From: Rhodococcus triatomae
GTDB taxonomy: Bacteria; Actinomycetota; Actinomycetes; Mycobacteriales; Mycobacteriaceae
Direction: 5' to 3'
DNA: 64,000 bases
Assembly: GCF_014217785.1 (NCBI RefSeq)
Contig: NZ_CP048814.1
Location: forward strand, 2,108,001 to 2,172,000
The notes under the pieces were generated by a model that was given only the letters and a program-made list of their open reading frames with translations, was not told the origin of the DNA and made no database searches. Positions 49,710-58,708 of this stretch are shown here, one piece after another. How positions within the stretch are numbered: position 1 is the stretch's first letter; each line of letters opens with the position of its first letter. A program made the position numbers and the translations under genes.

Positions 49710-50396
49710 ATGTTTCACGTGGAACAAGTTGGTGCTCGACCCGACGACTGGGACGAGCTGAAAGTAGCTCACCAGATCTTCGGGGATCGGTTCCACATTG
49801 CCCAGCACTACCACGACTCCCTCGCCGGCGACGGTGTGGAACGAGGACTCATCGGGCCGCGCGAAGTGCCCCGGCTGTGGGAGCGTCATCTCCTCAACTG
49901 TGCGGTGGTCGCCGAACTCATCGGTGAGGGTGAGTCGGTGGTGGATGTGGGTAGCGGTGCCGGACTCCCTGGAATCCCGCTCGCGATCGCGCGACCCGAT
50001 CTCAGGGTGACGCTCGTCGAGCCGCTGCTCCGGCGGTCGGTCTATCTGGCTGAGTTCGTGGAGGCCCACGGATTGGATGTGCTCGTGGTCCGCGGTCGGG
50101 CCGAGGAGTCGGGCGTGATCAAGGAAGCGGGCGGGGCCGACGTCGTCACCTCCCGCGCGGTGGCGCCGCTCGAGAAGCTCACCAAGTGGTCGATGCCCCT
50201 CGTGCACGAGCATGGGAGAATGCTCGCACTGAAGGGATCGAGTGCCGCGGAGGAGATCGAGCGGGCGCGTCCGGCGTTGGCGAAGTTGGGCGCCGGGAAG
50301 ATCGATATCGTCGAATGTGGCAAGGGGTTGGTTCCTGTGCCGACCGTGGTGGTTCGCGCGGAGCGACTCTCTCGTCGCCAGCGGCACGGGCGCTGA
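49710..50396 (+). CDS. rsmG: 16S rRNA (guanine-N7) methyltransferase RsmG
   Basis: Methylates G527 of 16S rRNA (Escherichia coli numbering); loss gives low-level streptomycin resistance. The protein has 228 residues with the SAM motif [22 protein letters not shown] (about residues 72-93) and [12 protein letters not shown] following. The N terminus MFHVEQ is encoded by a parS-like site. ATG 49710 touches the GGGAGG sequence; in-frame GTG 49719 would have better spacing, and the frame is open further upstream. A weak promoter (GATAAT at 49665) lies 40 bases before. In relatives it directly follows jag; here 1.7 kb of IS remnants intervene. Confidence 0.94.
   Translation: MFHVEQVGARPDDWDELKVAHQIFGDRFHIAQHYHDSLAGDGVERGLIGPREVPRLWERHLLNCAVVAELIGEGESVVDVGSGAGLPGIPLAIARPDLRVTLVEPLLRRSVYLAEFVEAHGLDVLVVRGRAEESGVIKEAGGADVVTSRAVAPLEKLTKWSMPLVHEHGRMLALKGSSAAEEIERARPALAKLGAGKIDIVECGKGLVPVPTVVVRAERLSRRQRHGR
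49712..49725. promoter_or_regulatory. parS: parS-like site 3, over the rsmG start codon
   Basis: GTTTCACGTGGAAC differs from the parS palindrome at one base. It begins inside the ATG of rsmG and encodes its residues FHVE. Confidence 0.85.
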
Positions 50397-50446
50397 GGGG
50401 GAACCATGTGCAGTAGTGATCGATTTCCAAATCGAAGGAGTGTTTC

Positions 50447-51451
50447 ATGACGGGTGGGCCTGAATCCGCCGTTTCACGTGAAACGAGCGTTTCACGTGAA
50501 ACCGAACCGACCACGGATCCGTCGGCTGGTTCCTTCACCGAACGAGATCATTTCGCCACGCCCTACTCGGCGCCATCGGAAGACACACCCATCGGGGTCG
50601 CCGCGCATCGAGCGAGTCAGGTGCTGCACCCGAAGTCGCTCACCATCCCGAAGCCCACCGAGCGTCGAGTGCTCACCATCGCCAATCAGAAGGGCGGTGT
50701 CGGCAAGACGACGACCGCCGTGAACATGGCGTCCGCGCTTGCCCTCCAGGGGCTCACAGTCCTCGTCGTCGACCTCGACCCACAGGGCAACGCCAGTACC
50801 GCACTCGGCGTCGCGCACCATTCCGGCGTGCCCTCGAGCTACGAGGTCCTCATCGGTGAGGTTCAGGCCCGGGAGGCGGTCCAGCAGAGCCCGCACAGTG
50901 ATCGCCTGTTCTGCATCCCGGCCACCATCGATCTGGCGGGTGCCGAGATCGAGCTGGTGTCGATGGTCGCGCGGGAAGGCCGACTGAAGAATGCGCTCAC
51001 GGCGCAGGCACTCGGCGACATCGATGCGGACTTCATCCTGATCGACTGCCCCCCGTCACTCGGGCTCCTCACGGTCAATGCGCTGGTGGCCGCGAAAGAG
51101 GTCCTCATTCCGATCCAATGTGAGTACTACGCGCTCGAAGGCGTCGGCCAGCTGCTCCGCAATATCGAACTCGTACAGGCGCATCTGAACCCCGAGCTTC
51201 ACGTGTCCACCGTGCTGCTGACCATGTACGACGGGCGTACCAAGCTCGCCGATCAGGTTGCGGAGGAGGTTCGCGCACACTTCGGCGACGCTGTTCTCCG
51301 GTCGGTGATCCCCCGCAGCGTCAAGGTCTCGGAGGCACCGGGATACGGAATGACCGTGCTCGACTACGACCCCGGATCCCGGGGGGCAATGAGTTATCTG
51401 GATGCCGGGCGCGAGTTGGCTGCGCGGGCCGTGAAGACGCAGGAGCAGTAG
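50447..51451 (+). CDS. parA: Chromosome partitioning ATPase ParA
   Basis: Walker-type ATPase that moves ParB-parS complexes, 334 residues. The deviant Walker [15 protein letters not shown] is at about residues 85-98, A' [10 protein letters not shown] at about 112-121, and [15 protein letters not shown] at about 197-210. The first 75 residues form an extra polar N-terminal region that begins with two VSRET repeats, each encoded by a parS site. ATG at 50447 has AAGGAG upstream. It lies 50 bases after rsmG and two bases before parB. The operon order rsmG-parA-parB is standard near the origin. Confidence 0.97.
   Translation: MTGGPESAVSRETSVSRETEPTTDPSAGSFTERDHFATPYSAPSEDTPIGVAAHRASQVLHPKSLTIPKPTERRVLTIANQKGGVGKTTTAVNMASALALQGLTVLVVDLDPQGNASTALGVAHHSGVPSSYEVLIGEVQAREAVQQSPHSDRLFCIPATIDLAGAEIELVSMVAREGRLKNALTAQALGDIDADFILIDCPPSLGLLTVNALVAAKEVLIPIQCEYYALEGVGQLLRNIELVQAHLNPELHVSTVLLTMYDGRTKLADQVAEEVRAHFGDAVLRSVIPRSVKVSEAPGYGMTVLDYDPGSRGAMSYLDAGRELAARAVKTQEQ
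50471..50484. promoter_or_regulatory. parS: parS site 4 (perfect, inside parA)
   Basis: GTTTCACGTGAAAC within the 5' end of parA, where it is translated as VSRET with its next base. Confidence 0.95.
50489..50502. promoter_or_regulatory. parS: parS site 5 (perfect, inside parA)
   Basis: A second GTTTCACGTGAAAC four bases after site 4, giving an 18-bp period and the second VSRET. Confidence 0.95.
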
Positions 51452-51453
51452 AG

Positions 51454-52572
51454 ATGAGCCAGACACGCAGGGGTGGATTGGGACGCGGGCTCGCCGCACT
51501 GATTCCGACGGGGCCGGCCAACGGACCGGGTTTGGGGTCGGCAGCGGCGGACGTGGTCATCGGGGCGGAACGCCCCGGCGGCACACAGACCGAGGAGCGT
51601 GGTTTCACGGGAAACATTGCTCCGGAAGACGCGGAACTCTCGACGTCCGAGGACGCGCCGGAGACCTCCGCCGCGGCGCCGACCGACGAATCCACGTCGA
51701 CGGCGACTCCTGCCGCCGATTCCGCGGAGCCCCTCCCCTCCCCCACCGGCGCTGTCTACCGGGAGATCCCACCGGATCGGATCGAGCGCAATCCGAAGCA
51801 GCCCCGGCAGGTCTTCGACGAGGAAGCGCTCGCGGAGCTCGTCCACTCGATCCGTGAGTTCGGGCTCATGCAGCCGATCGTGGTTCGGCCACTCGGCGAC
51901 GACCGCTACCAGATCGTCATGGGTGAGCGCCGCTGGCGAGCCAGCCAGGAAGCCGAGCTCGACGCCATCCCGGCGATTGTCCGCGAGACGCAGGACGATG
52001 CCCTGCTGCGGGATGCTCTGCTCGAGAACATCCACCGGGTGCAGCTGAACCCGCTGGAAGAGGCTGCCGCGTACCAGCAGCTGCTCGAGGAGTTCGAGGT
52101 CACCCACGAGGAACTCGCCACCCGTCTGGGCCGATCCCGCCCCGTCATCACCAACATGATCCGCTTGCTGAAGCTGCCGATTCCGGTGCAGCGGCGGGTC
52201 GCGGCAGGAGTGCTCTCCGCGGGTCACGCCAGAGCCCTGCTGTCCCTGGAGGCCGGTGCCGACGCCCAGGAGGTCATGGCGGCCCGGATCGTGGCAGAGG
52301 GTATGTCGGTGCGTGCCACCGAGGAAGCGGTGACTCTGGCGAACCGGAACGACGACGGCCCCGCGGCGCCTGCTGCCCGGCGCAAGCCCATCCAGATGCC
52401 GGGCCTCCAGGATGTCGCCGAGCGGCTGTCCGACTCCTTCGATACCCGGGTCACCGTCAGTCTGGGCAAGCGCAAGGGCAAGATCGTGGTCGAGTTCGGT
52501 TCGGTCGAGGACCTGCAGAGGATCGTGGGGATGATGGAGACCCAGAACCCAGGCGCAACGGTCGAAGGCTGA
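51454..52572 (+). CDS. parB: Chromosome partitioning CTPase/DNA-binding protein ParB
   Basis: Sliding clamp that loads on parS and spreads, 372 residues. The N-terminal segment [14 protein letters not shown] binds ParA. After a variable acidic linker of about 80 residues come the CTP-binding motifs ([41 protein letters not shown]; about residues 107-205) and the helix-turn-helix [25 protein letters not shown]. The C-terminal dimerisation domain ends [19 protein letters not shown]. It starts two bases after the parA stop. A degenerate parS lies in its own coding sequence. Confidence 0.97.
   Translation: MSQTRRGGLGRGLAALIPTGPANGPGLGSAAADVVIGAERPGGTQTEERGFTGNIAPEDAELSTSEDAPETSAAAPTDESTSTATPAADSAEPLPSPTGAVYREIPPDRIERNPKQPRQVFDEEALAELVHSIREFGLMQPIVVRPLGDDRYQIVMGERRWRASQEAELDAIPAIVRETQDDALLRDALLENIHRVQLNPLEEAAAYQQLLEEFEVTHEELATRLGRSRPVITNMIRLLKLPIPVQRRVAAGVLSAGHARALLSLEAGADAQEVMAARIVAEGMSVRATEEAVTLANRNDDGPAAPAARRKPIQMPGLQDVAERLSDSFDTRVTVSLGKRKGKIVVEFGSVEDLQRIVGMMETQNPGATVEG
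51602..51615. promoter_or_regulatory. parS: Degenerate parS-like site 6, inside parB
   Basis: GTTTCACGGGAAAC differs from parS by one base (T to G in the centre). It lies in the linker-encoding part of parB. Binding is likely to be weaker. Confidence 0.5.
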
Positions 52573-52682
52573 GTGTGGTGAGCACACGGCAGCCGATCTC
52601 TGCATCGCCGACCCCCGCTCCCCCGCGAGCGACGCCGGCAGGCGGGCGCGGCAGAATGTGGCACTCGGGACGGATTCGGTAG

Positions 52683-53465
52683 GTGTCCGTATCGTCTCGA
52701 GTCGTCCCGCTCGTCCTCGACGGGCTGGATGCACTGTCGCTCCACGTCCGGCGCTGCGTGTTCTGGGAGATGGAGCCCGCCGCGGTGATTTCCTCCCGGG
52801 AGTTCTACGATCCCGAGTTCGAGAAGGAAGCGTGGCTCTCCATGGTCATGCTGGAGTGGGGCACGTGCGGTCAGGTCGTGAGTGTGGACGGTCGGCCCGC
52901 CGGGAGCGCCCTCTATGCCCCGCCCCGAATGGTTCCGCGGGCGCAGCTGTTCCCGACCTCACCGGTGAGTGCGGACGCTGTGCTGTTGACGAGTCTTCAC
53001 GTGGATCCGGCCGGCGACGCGCAGGACCTCGGAAGTGCGCTGGTGCACGCCGTCGTCGGAGATCTGATTCGACGAGGTGTGCGTGCACTCGAGGCATTCG
53101 GGTACCGGCGCACGGCATCGGAACCCGAGGTCGGTGAGATCGAGGAGGGTGGGCCGGTCGCATCGGCAACAGCGGCACTGGCCTGCTCGGACCGGGACTG
53201 CATGATCGACGCGAACTTCCTCGAAGAGTTCGGTTTCGAGGAGATCGCGCCGCATCATCGGTATCCCCGATTTCGCCTGGAGCTCCACCGGGACCACGAG
53301 TGGAAGGAAGATGTCGAGGCGGCACTGTTCCAGCTGTTGGAAGCGGCAGCGCTGACGATCGAGACGAGTCAGCCGAGGACGCCGGTCGGGGTGAGCGCGA
53401 CGTCCGCCGGGCGGACGGTCAGTCGGCGGTCGACAGCTCGGACGCGAGCAGCCCGGCGAAGGTGA
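52683..53465 (+). CDS. GNAT family acetyltransferase downstream of parB
   Basis: A 260-residue protein of the GNAT fold, like Rv3916c, which holds the same place beside cwlM in mycobacteria. The acetyl-CoA region is LTSLHVDPAGDAQDLGSALVHAVVGDLIRRGVRALEA (about residues 102-138). The last 25 residues are basic and low-complexity. GTG 52683 is the start. It is transcribed away from parB and its 3' end overlaps the convergent cwlM gene by 47 bases. The target is unknown. Confidence 0.8.
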   Translation: MSVSSRVVPLVLDGLDALSLHVRRCVFWEMEPAAVISSREFYDPEFEKEAWLSMVMLEWGTCGQVVSVDGRPAGSALYAPPRMVPRAQLFPTSPVSADAVLLTSLHVDPAGDAQDLGSALVHAVVGDLIRRGVRALEAFGYRRTASEPEVGEIEEGGPVASATAALACSDRDCMIDANFLEEFGFEEIAPHHRYPRFRLELHRDHEWKEDVEAALFQLLEAAALTIETSQPRTPVGVSATSAGRTVSRRSTARTRAARRR

Positions 53466-54603
53466 AGGTGCCGGTCGGCTGATCGTCCTGGCCGAGCAGA
53501 TACAGGCGCTTCACCGAGACGAGGATTCCCTCGGCGATCGCATCGCGCGCCCGCGGGTCGGTGAGGACGGCGACGTCACCGACATTGGTGAGGTAGCCGA
53601 GATCGACCTGCACGGTCGGCATGTTGGTGAGGCGGAGCAGATCCCAGGTGCGGCCGTGGGTGCGGCAATCCAGCAGCGCGGTCCGGGCGACGATCTCCCG
53701 CTGGATGAACCCGCTGAGAATCTGGCCGATGGTCGACGTGGACCCGTGGGAGTTACCGAAGTGGAAGCTCGCGATTCCGTTGGCGGCCTCGCTCGCGTTC
53801 GAGTCGCAGCGCAACGAGATGGTCAGATCGGCGTCGAAGGTGTTGGCCCGCGCCGCTCGCTCGGCATCGCTCGGGTTGTCGTGATGCGGCCGAGACAGGA
53901 AGGTCTCCATCCCGGTGGCGGCCATCCGGCCCTCGAGCCGCCGGGCCAGATCCCACAGGATGTCCGCCTCGTACAGGGTCTCCCCCCGCGCGCTGCGGAC
54001 GGCGAGCCCACGGTCGGCGCCGCCGAGACCGGGGTCGAGCACGATCCGCTTGCCGCTCAGCTGCGGGCCGGAACGCCGGACGACTTCCTCCTCGCTGATC
54101 GCGTGAGGCGAGCCGCCGGTGACCCGGGTGCCGAGCAATTCGAGGGATCGCAGTGTGGCCGGTCCGCAGATGCCGTCCGCGGCCAGTCCGATCTCGCGTT
54201 GGAAGCCGGACAGGGACTCGTGGGTCTGAGGACCGAAGAAGCCGTCCACCCGCCCGAAGTAGAAGCCGAGATCCTGCAGCCGGGTCTGCAGCGTCGCCAC
54301 GTCGTCGCCGAACAGCGGCGCGGACAGCTGGTAGATCAACGTGCGGGCACCGAGCCGGTAGGACGCTTCCTTGAGCGTGCGGTACGTCGCCGGACCTACC
54401 ACGCCGTCGACGAGAAGGCCGCGTTGCTGCTGGAAGGCGCGCACCGCGCTGTCGAGATGGTGGTCGAACTCTGCATCCGACGCCAGCCACCGGGCACCGT
54501 GGGAACTGCTGCCGTTGCCGTTCTGCAGGAAGCCGAGATCGGTGAGAGTGCTCCGTATCTCCGCGACCGCCGGACCGCGGTCACCGTGACGGAGTCGGTG
54601 CAT
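53419..54603 (-). CDS. cwlM: CwlM, peptidoglycan-synthesis regulator (amidase-like)
   Basis: Homologue of CwlM, which activates MurA when phosphorylated by PknB and does not need amidase activity. It has 394 residues. Two peptidoglycan-binding repeats (VRAFQQQRGLLVDGVVG; LQDLGFYFGRVDGFFGPQTH) are followed by an amidase_3-like domain (KRIVLDPGLGG to the C terminus), in which the usual zinc-binding His of DPGHGG is Leu (DPGLGG). The C-terminal PTGTFTFAGLL contains the Thr that matches the PknB site region. No signal peptide is seen, agreeing with a cytoplasmic role. ATG 54603 gives the normal start. Confidence 0.93.
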   Translation of the reverse strand: MHRLRHGDRGPAVAEIRSTLTDLGFLQNGNGSSSHGARWLASDAEFDHHLDSAVRAFQQQRGLLVDGVVGPATYRTLKEASYRLGARTLIYQLSAPLFGDDVATLQTRLQDLGFYFGRVDGFFGPQTHESLSGFQREIGLAADGICGPATLRSLELLGTRVTGGSPHAISEEEVVRRSGPQLSGKRIVLDPGLGGADRGLAVRSARGETLYEADILWDLARRLEGRMAATGMETFLSRPHHDNPSDAERAARANTFDADLTISLRCDSNASEAANGIASFHFGNSHGSTSTIGQILSGFIQREIVARTALLDCRTHGRTWDLLRLTNMPTVQVDLGYLTNVGDVAVLTDPRARDAIAEGILVSVKRLYLLGQDDQPTGTFTFAGLLASELSTAD

Positions 54604-54653
54604 TCTTCGGACCTTCCTGATGTTCGGACGGGGTCGTTTCGGGGCACGAACCA

Positions 54654-54699
54654 CAACGATCGATGTGCCCGACCACGTCGAGCACATCGATCGATTGTG
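54654..54699 (-). terminator. Inverted repeat between trxA and cwlM
   Basis: CACAACGATCGATGTGC (54652-54668 region) pairs with GCACATCGATCGATTGTG (54682-54699) apart from a one-base bulge, with a 13-base loop. It lies downstream of trxA and upstream of cwlM on the same strand. It may end the trxBA transcript or act as a control hairpin for cwlM. Confidence 0.5.
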
Positions 54700-54737
54700 T
54701 CAGAGACCGATGTCGTTCGGGAATTCTGGGCGTCAGA

Positions 54738-55061
54738 TCACAGTACTTCGGCCAGCTCCTTCAGGAGGGCCGCTTTGCCCTTCGTGCCCACCACCTTGTT
54801 GATCGGCTTGCCGTCCTTGAACAGGATCAACGTCGGAATCGACATGACCTGGAAGTCGCGCGCAGCGGACGGATTCTCGTCGACGTCGAGCTTCGCGATC
54901 GTCAGCTTGTCCGCGTACTCGCCCGCGATCTCCTCGAGGACCGGGGCGATCAGCTTGCAGGGAGCGCACCAGGTGGCCCAGAAGTCGACGAGGACGGGCT
55001 TGTCGCTGTCGAGGACGTCCTTCTGGAAGGAGTCGTCGGTGATGGTGACGGTGTTGGTCAC
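54738..55061 (-). CDS. trxA: Thioredoxin
   Basis: Thiol-disulfide carrier of 107 residues, reduced by the neighbouring TrxB. The active site is WATWCAPCKLIAPVL, with Ala instead of the usual Gly between the cysteines (WCAPC). The cis-Pro loop SIPTLILFKDG follows. GTG 55061 is the start, 32 bases after the trxB stop. The trxB-trxA-cwlM order matches mycobacteria. Cytosolic, with no signal peptide. Confidence 0.97.
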   Translation of the reverse strand: MTNTVTITDDSFQKDVLDSDKPVLVDFWATWCAPCKLIAPVLEEIAGEYADKLTIAKLDVDENPSAARDFQVMSIPTLILFKDGKPINKVVGTKGKAALLKELAEVL

Positions 55062-55093
55062 GGGTGTTCCTCTCGGCGGAGTGAGAATCGGGG

Positions 55094-56089
55094 TCAGGCC
55101 TGGACCGGGACGTCGACCGAATGGCCGGCCGCGGCGAGCGTGTTCCGCGTGATCTCGCCGTGCTCGGCGAGCCAGCGCTCGGCATCGATCGCGGCGGAGC
55201 AGCCGGTGCCGGCGGCGGTGATCGCCTGCCGGTAGCGATGGTCGACGAGATCGCCGGCGGCGAAGACACCGTCGATCGAGGTGGCCGTGGTGGGCGTGGC
55301 GACCACGACGTAGCCTTCGTCGTCGATCTGGACCTGGCCCTTGACGAGTTCGCTCCGCGGGTCGTGACCGATGGCCACGAACATCCCGGTGACGTCGAGG
55401 GTGCTCTCCTCCCCCGTCCGGGTGTCCTGGACGACGATCCCGCTCACGGAGTTCTCGCCGAGGACCCGGACGGGCACGGCGTTGGTCACGAAGCGGATCT
55501 TCTCGTTGGCCTTGGCGCGCTCGAGCATGATCCGGGACGCCCGGAACTCGTCACGCCGGTGCACGACGGTGACGCTGCGGGCGAAGCGCGTGAGGAAGGT
55601 GGCCTCCTCCATCGCGGAGTCGCCTCCGCCGATGACGGCGATGTCCTGGTCCTTGAAGAAGAAGCCGTCACAGGTGGCGCAGGCGCTGACCCCACGGCCG
55701 AGGAGGGTGTCTTCCCCGGGGATGTCGAGGTAGCGGGCTGCTGCGCCCATCGCGAGGATGACCGAGTAGGCGTGGTGCTCCTCGCCGTTCACGACGACCT
55801 TCTTGACCGGGCCGGTGAGGTCGAGGGCTTCGACGTCCTCGGTGCGGATGTCCGCCCCGAAACGCTTCGCCTGCTCCCGCATCTCGTCCATCAGATCCGG
55901 TCCCATGATGCCCTCGCGGAATCCGGGGAAGTTCTCGACCTCGGTGGTGGTCATCAGTGCCCCACCGAACTGAGTGCCCTCGAACAGCAGCGGGGAGAGT
56001 TCGGCGCGCGCCGCGTACACGGCGGCCGTGTACCCGGCAGGTCCCGAACCAACGATGATGACGTCGTGAATCGTTGATGGAGTGGTCAT
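55094..56089 (-). CDS. trxB: Thioredoxin reductase (NADPH)
   Basis: FAD enzyme of 331 residues that transfers electrons from NADPH to thioredoxin. FAD motif [15 protein letters not shown] (about residues 10-24), redox-active CATCDGFFF (about residues 140-148), NADPH motif [14 protein letters not shown] (about 157-170), and the C-terminal FAD segment [19 protein letters not shown] 56089 is the start; upstream frame extension has no family match. It lies downstream of the SDR gene by 123 bases and probably has its own promoter, often under SigM or SigH-type control in relatives. Confidence 0.97.
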   Translation of the reverse strand: MTTPSTIHDVIIVGSGPAGYTAAVYAARAELSPLLFEGTQFGGALMTTTEVENFPGFREGIMGPDLMDEMREQAKRFGADIRTEDVEALDLTGPVKKVVVNGEEHHAYSVILAMGAAARYLDIPGEDTLLGRGVSACATCDGFFFKDQDIAVIGGGDSAMEEATFLTRFARSVTVVHRRDEFRASRIMLERAKANEKIRFVTNAVPVRVLGENSVSGIVVQDTRTGEESTLDVTGMFVAIGHDPRSELVKGQVQIDDEGYVVVATPTTATSIDGVFAAGDLVDHRYRQAITAAGTGCSAAIDAERWLAEHGEITRNTLAAAGHSVDVPVQA

Positions 56090-56212
56090 GCGGGCCTTCC
56101 GGTCGTGGGGGCAGTCGTGACCCCGGCGGGTCGAGCACATACGAAATGGTCAACACCAGGGTAAAGGGTGTTGTTCCCCGGCTCGCGTGCCACACGCTCG
56201 GTCGCGGTGCGG

Positions 56213-57187
56213 TCAGGTGGCGAAGCTCCTGGCGATCGCTGCGCGAGGTGACCGCCACTGCAGCCCCAGCTCGTCGCGGGTCCGGGAATCGTCGGTAGGG
56301 GTCGCCGAGGTCAGCAACCACGCCGCCTCGTAGCTGAGCCCGGCACTGATCGGAGTGAAGCGTCCGACGACGTCGGCGAGACGTCCCATCGAACGGAAGA
56401 TCGCGCCCGGGAGCGGGATCCTGCGGATCGGTCGTCCGGACGCCGCCTCGAGCACGTCGACGAGTTCGTCGAAGGGAATGAGCTCGCCGCCGCACACGTA
56501 GCGCCGCGGGCCACGTCCTGGCGTCATCACCGCGGCGTGCACGGCAGCGACGTCGAGGACGTCGATCATCTGCATCCCCCCGTTCAGGCGCGGAGCGACG
56601 CGATTCGCGACCATGAGGCCCCAGCCCTGTTCGGTGATGCCGGGTGTGCCGCCGACACCCGGCCCGACGACACTGGACGGATAGGTGACGACGACCGGCG
56701 CGCCGGCCTGCTGGAGTGCGCGCGCCACCCGGTCTGCGGCAGCCTTGCTGCGTCCGTAGGCGCTGCGGGCGCGGGCGGTGGGACTGTCGGGGCCGATGAC
56801 CGGATCCGGGGAGGGGAACAGGGCGCTGAAGCTGGCGACGTGGACGATCGGATCGAGGCCGGCGAGCGCGGAGCGGGTGAGGAGCGTCGTCGTGGCCTCG
56901 GTGTTGACCTCCCACATCAACTGTTCGCGGGTGTCGTCCGTGCCCACGACGCCGGCCGCGTGCAGCAGTGCGTCGGCGCCGTCGAGCAGTGCGTCGACGG
57001 TGGCGGGGTCTCGGATGTCGCCCGCGACGATCTCGACGTCCGACCACGGGGCGCCGACGTGCGTGGCGAGCGTGTGCGTGGATTCGCCGGGGAGGACGAG
57101 CAGGCGGACCCGGTGCCCGGCTTCGAGGAGTGCCGCGGTGCAGTGGGCTCCCACATAGCCGGTGGCGCCCGTCACAGTGATGTCCAT
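56213..57187 (-). CDS. Extended SDR / NAD-dependent epimerase-like protein
   Basis: A 324-residue extended short-chain dehydrogenase. The dinucleotide motif is TGATGYVGAHCTAALL (about residues 6-21), and the YxxxK catalytic pair is in AYGRSKAAADRV (about residues 144-155). The substrate-binding half (residues 200-324) is variable. It lies between the anti-sigma factor gene (33 bases away) and trxB, a position empty in mycobacteria. Candidates are sugar nucleotide, sterol or dihydroflavonol-like substrates, but nothing here decides it. ATG 57187 is the start. Confidence 0.8.
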   Translation of the reverse strand: MDITVTGATGYVGAHCTAALLEAGHRVRLLVLPGESTHTLATHVGAPWSDVEIVAGDIRDPATVDALLDGADALLHAAGVVGTDDTREQLMWEVNTEATTTLLTRSALAGLDPIVHVASFSALFPSPDPVIGPDSPTARARSAYGRSKAAADRVARALQQAGAPVVVTYPSSVVGPGVGGTPGITEQGWGLMVANRVAPRLNGGMQMIDVLDVAAVHAAVMTPGRGPRRYVCGGELIPFDELVDVLEAASGRPIRRIPLPGAIFRSMGRLADVVGRFTPISAGLSYEAAWLLTSATPTDDSRTRDELGLQWRSPRAAIARSFAT

Positions 57188-57220
57188 CGGAACACCGTAG
57201 CGGGTCGAACTAGAACACGT

Positions 57221-58006
57221 TCACCCGATGTCGCGGGTCGCGATCGTGTCGGCGTTTCCTGCCGCACATCCCTCGCCGACGACGAGTGCGGTGAGTTGCG
57301 GCGGCTGCGGTCCGGCGAGGATCAGCAGCACGCCGGTCCGGCCGTCGATACGAACTTCCTTCGAGCCCAGCAGCGGACGGCCCGGCTCGATGCCGTTGGC
57401 CTCCAGGCAGCCGGCCAGGGTGTCCGGAGCCACGAGTGGTCCGAGTTCGCGCGATCCGATCAGGGTCATGATCTGGCCCGGTTGCAGGCCGGCCCCGAGA
57501 TCGACGGGTGTTCCCGTCGGTGTGGTGGCGGTCGGCGCCGCCATGGTAGGCGCGTCCGACTGTTCCCCGAAGGGAAGCACCAGCACCACCGCCACCAGCG
57601 CGGCTGCCGCCGCGGCGACCACGCCCCCGCCGAGAACGAGTCGACGGCGACGGTTGCGGTCCAGCGGCACCACCTCGGACGTACGGCCCGGTGGCGCTGC
57701 CGGCATGCCGGCGGTCTCCCGGGCCAGTGCCCGCCCGATGCGGTCGGCGATCTCCGGTGGGATCGGCGTCGCGGCGGACAGGTCGGCACCCACGGCACCG
57801 AGGTCTGCCGACACCCGGTCCAGTGCGGCGAGGATGTCGGCGGCAGCCGGGTCCTCGTCGAGCCGAGCGTGGACGCGGGCCGCGACATCGTCCGGCAGAG
57901 CACCGGCGTGGAGCTCCGCCAGGACGTCGGGCGAGAACGGAGGCTCGTAGCGGGTGTCGGCGGCGCCGCTGTCGTCGCGTGGTGGTTCAGGATGCTCGGT
58001 CGGCAC
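57221..58006 (-). CDS. rsmA: Anti-sigma factor for SigM (RsmA-type)
   Basis: Membrane-anchored anti-sigma factor of 261 residues, equivalent to Rv3912. The N-terminal cytoplasmic part (residues 20-85, FSPDVLAELHAGALPDDVAARVHARLDED) should bind SigM. One membrane helix (about residues 122-144, RRLVLGGGVVAAAAAALVAVVLVL) is followed by an extracytoplasmic domain (APTMAAPTATT onwards). There is no His-x3-Cys-x2-Cys ZAS motif, so it is not a redox-zinc type. GTG 58006 is chosen because GGGAGGAGG lies nine bases upstream; the frame opens at 58051. Confidence 0.85.
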   Translation of the reverse strand: MPTEHPEPPRDDSGAADTRYEPPFSPDVLAELHAGALPDDVAARVHARLDEDPAAADILAALDRVSADLGAVGADLSAATPIPPEIADRIGRALARETAGMPAAPPGRTSEVVPLDRNRRRRLVLGGGVVAAAAAALVAVVLVLPFGEQSDAPTMAAPTATTPTGTPVDLGAGLQPGQIMTLIGSRELGPLVAPDTLAGCLEANGIEPGRPLLGSKEVRIDGRTGVLLILAGPQPPQLTALVVGEGCAAGNADTIATRDIG

Positions 58007-58081
58007 GGCACCACCACCTCCTCCCCCACGTTGCCGGCTCGTGTGGAACACGAACCCCTAACTGGATAGGACGTCGTAGGG

Positions 58082-58684
58082 TCACTGTCGGTTCCCCTCC
58101 TCGCGAAAGTATTCGAGAGTGAGGGCGAGCTTCTTGCGTGCCCGGGCGCATCTGCTCTTGACCGTGCCTTCCGGGATACCGAGGAGGGCGGATGCCTCCG
58201 CGGTGGAGCGGCCCTCGAGGTCGACGGCGACGATCGCCAGCCGCTGGTCGTCGGGCAGCGTGGTGAGTGCGCGTTCGACGACGACGGCGAGTTCCCGTTC
58301 GGCGATGTGATCGCGCCGTACCGGAGGATCCTGGGCGTCGTCGGTGGACAGCGACACGGTGGGACGGTTTCGGTTGCGCCGGATCCGGTCCAGGCACGCG
58401 TTCACGACGATGGTGTGCAGCCAGCTGCGCACCGCCGCGTCACGGCGGAATCGGGCGGCCGCGCGATGTGCCGACAGCAGTGCGTCCTGCAGTGCGTCGG
58501 CCGCGTCCTCGGGGGTGTAGCTGGTGCGGAGAGCCACGTGCCACAGGTGGTCGTAATGACGGGACAGCAGGGTCTCGAAGGCGTGTGGGTCTCCCGCCAC
58601 ATGCGCTTGGAGCAGGTCGACGTCCGGGATCTCGGCACGACCGGGCGGATCGCCGACCTTCGTTGCCCCCCTGAATATCCGCAC
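58082..58684 (-). CDS. sigM: ECF sigma factor SigM
   Basis: ECF sigma factor of 200 residues. Region 2 (HAFETLLSRHYDHLWHVALRTSYTPEDAADALQDALLSAHRA, about residues 34-74) contacts the -10, and region 4 (LTTLPDDQRLAIVAVDLEGRSTAEASALLGIPEGTVKSRCARARKKL, about residues 140-186) the -35. Placement between murJ and the anti-sigma gene with downstream trxB, trxA and cwlM matches the mycobacterial sigM locus. The start is GTG 58684, 25 bases after murJ; its promoter would lie inside murJ. Confidence 0.93.
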   Translation of the reverse strand: MRIFRGATKVGDPPGRAEIPDVDLLQAHVAGDPHAFETLLSRHYDHLWHVALRTSYTPEDAADALQDALLSAHRAAARFRRDAAVRSWLHTIVVNACLDRIRRNRNRPTVSLSTDDAQDPPVRRDHIAERELAVVVERALTTLPDDQRLAIVAVDLEGRSTAEASALLGIPEGTVKSRCARARKKLALTLEYFREEGNRQ

Positions 58685-58708
58685 CCGCGGATGGTAGCGC
58701 AGCGGGCC

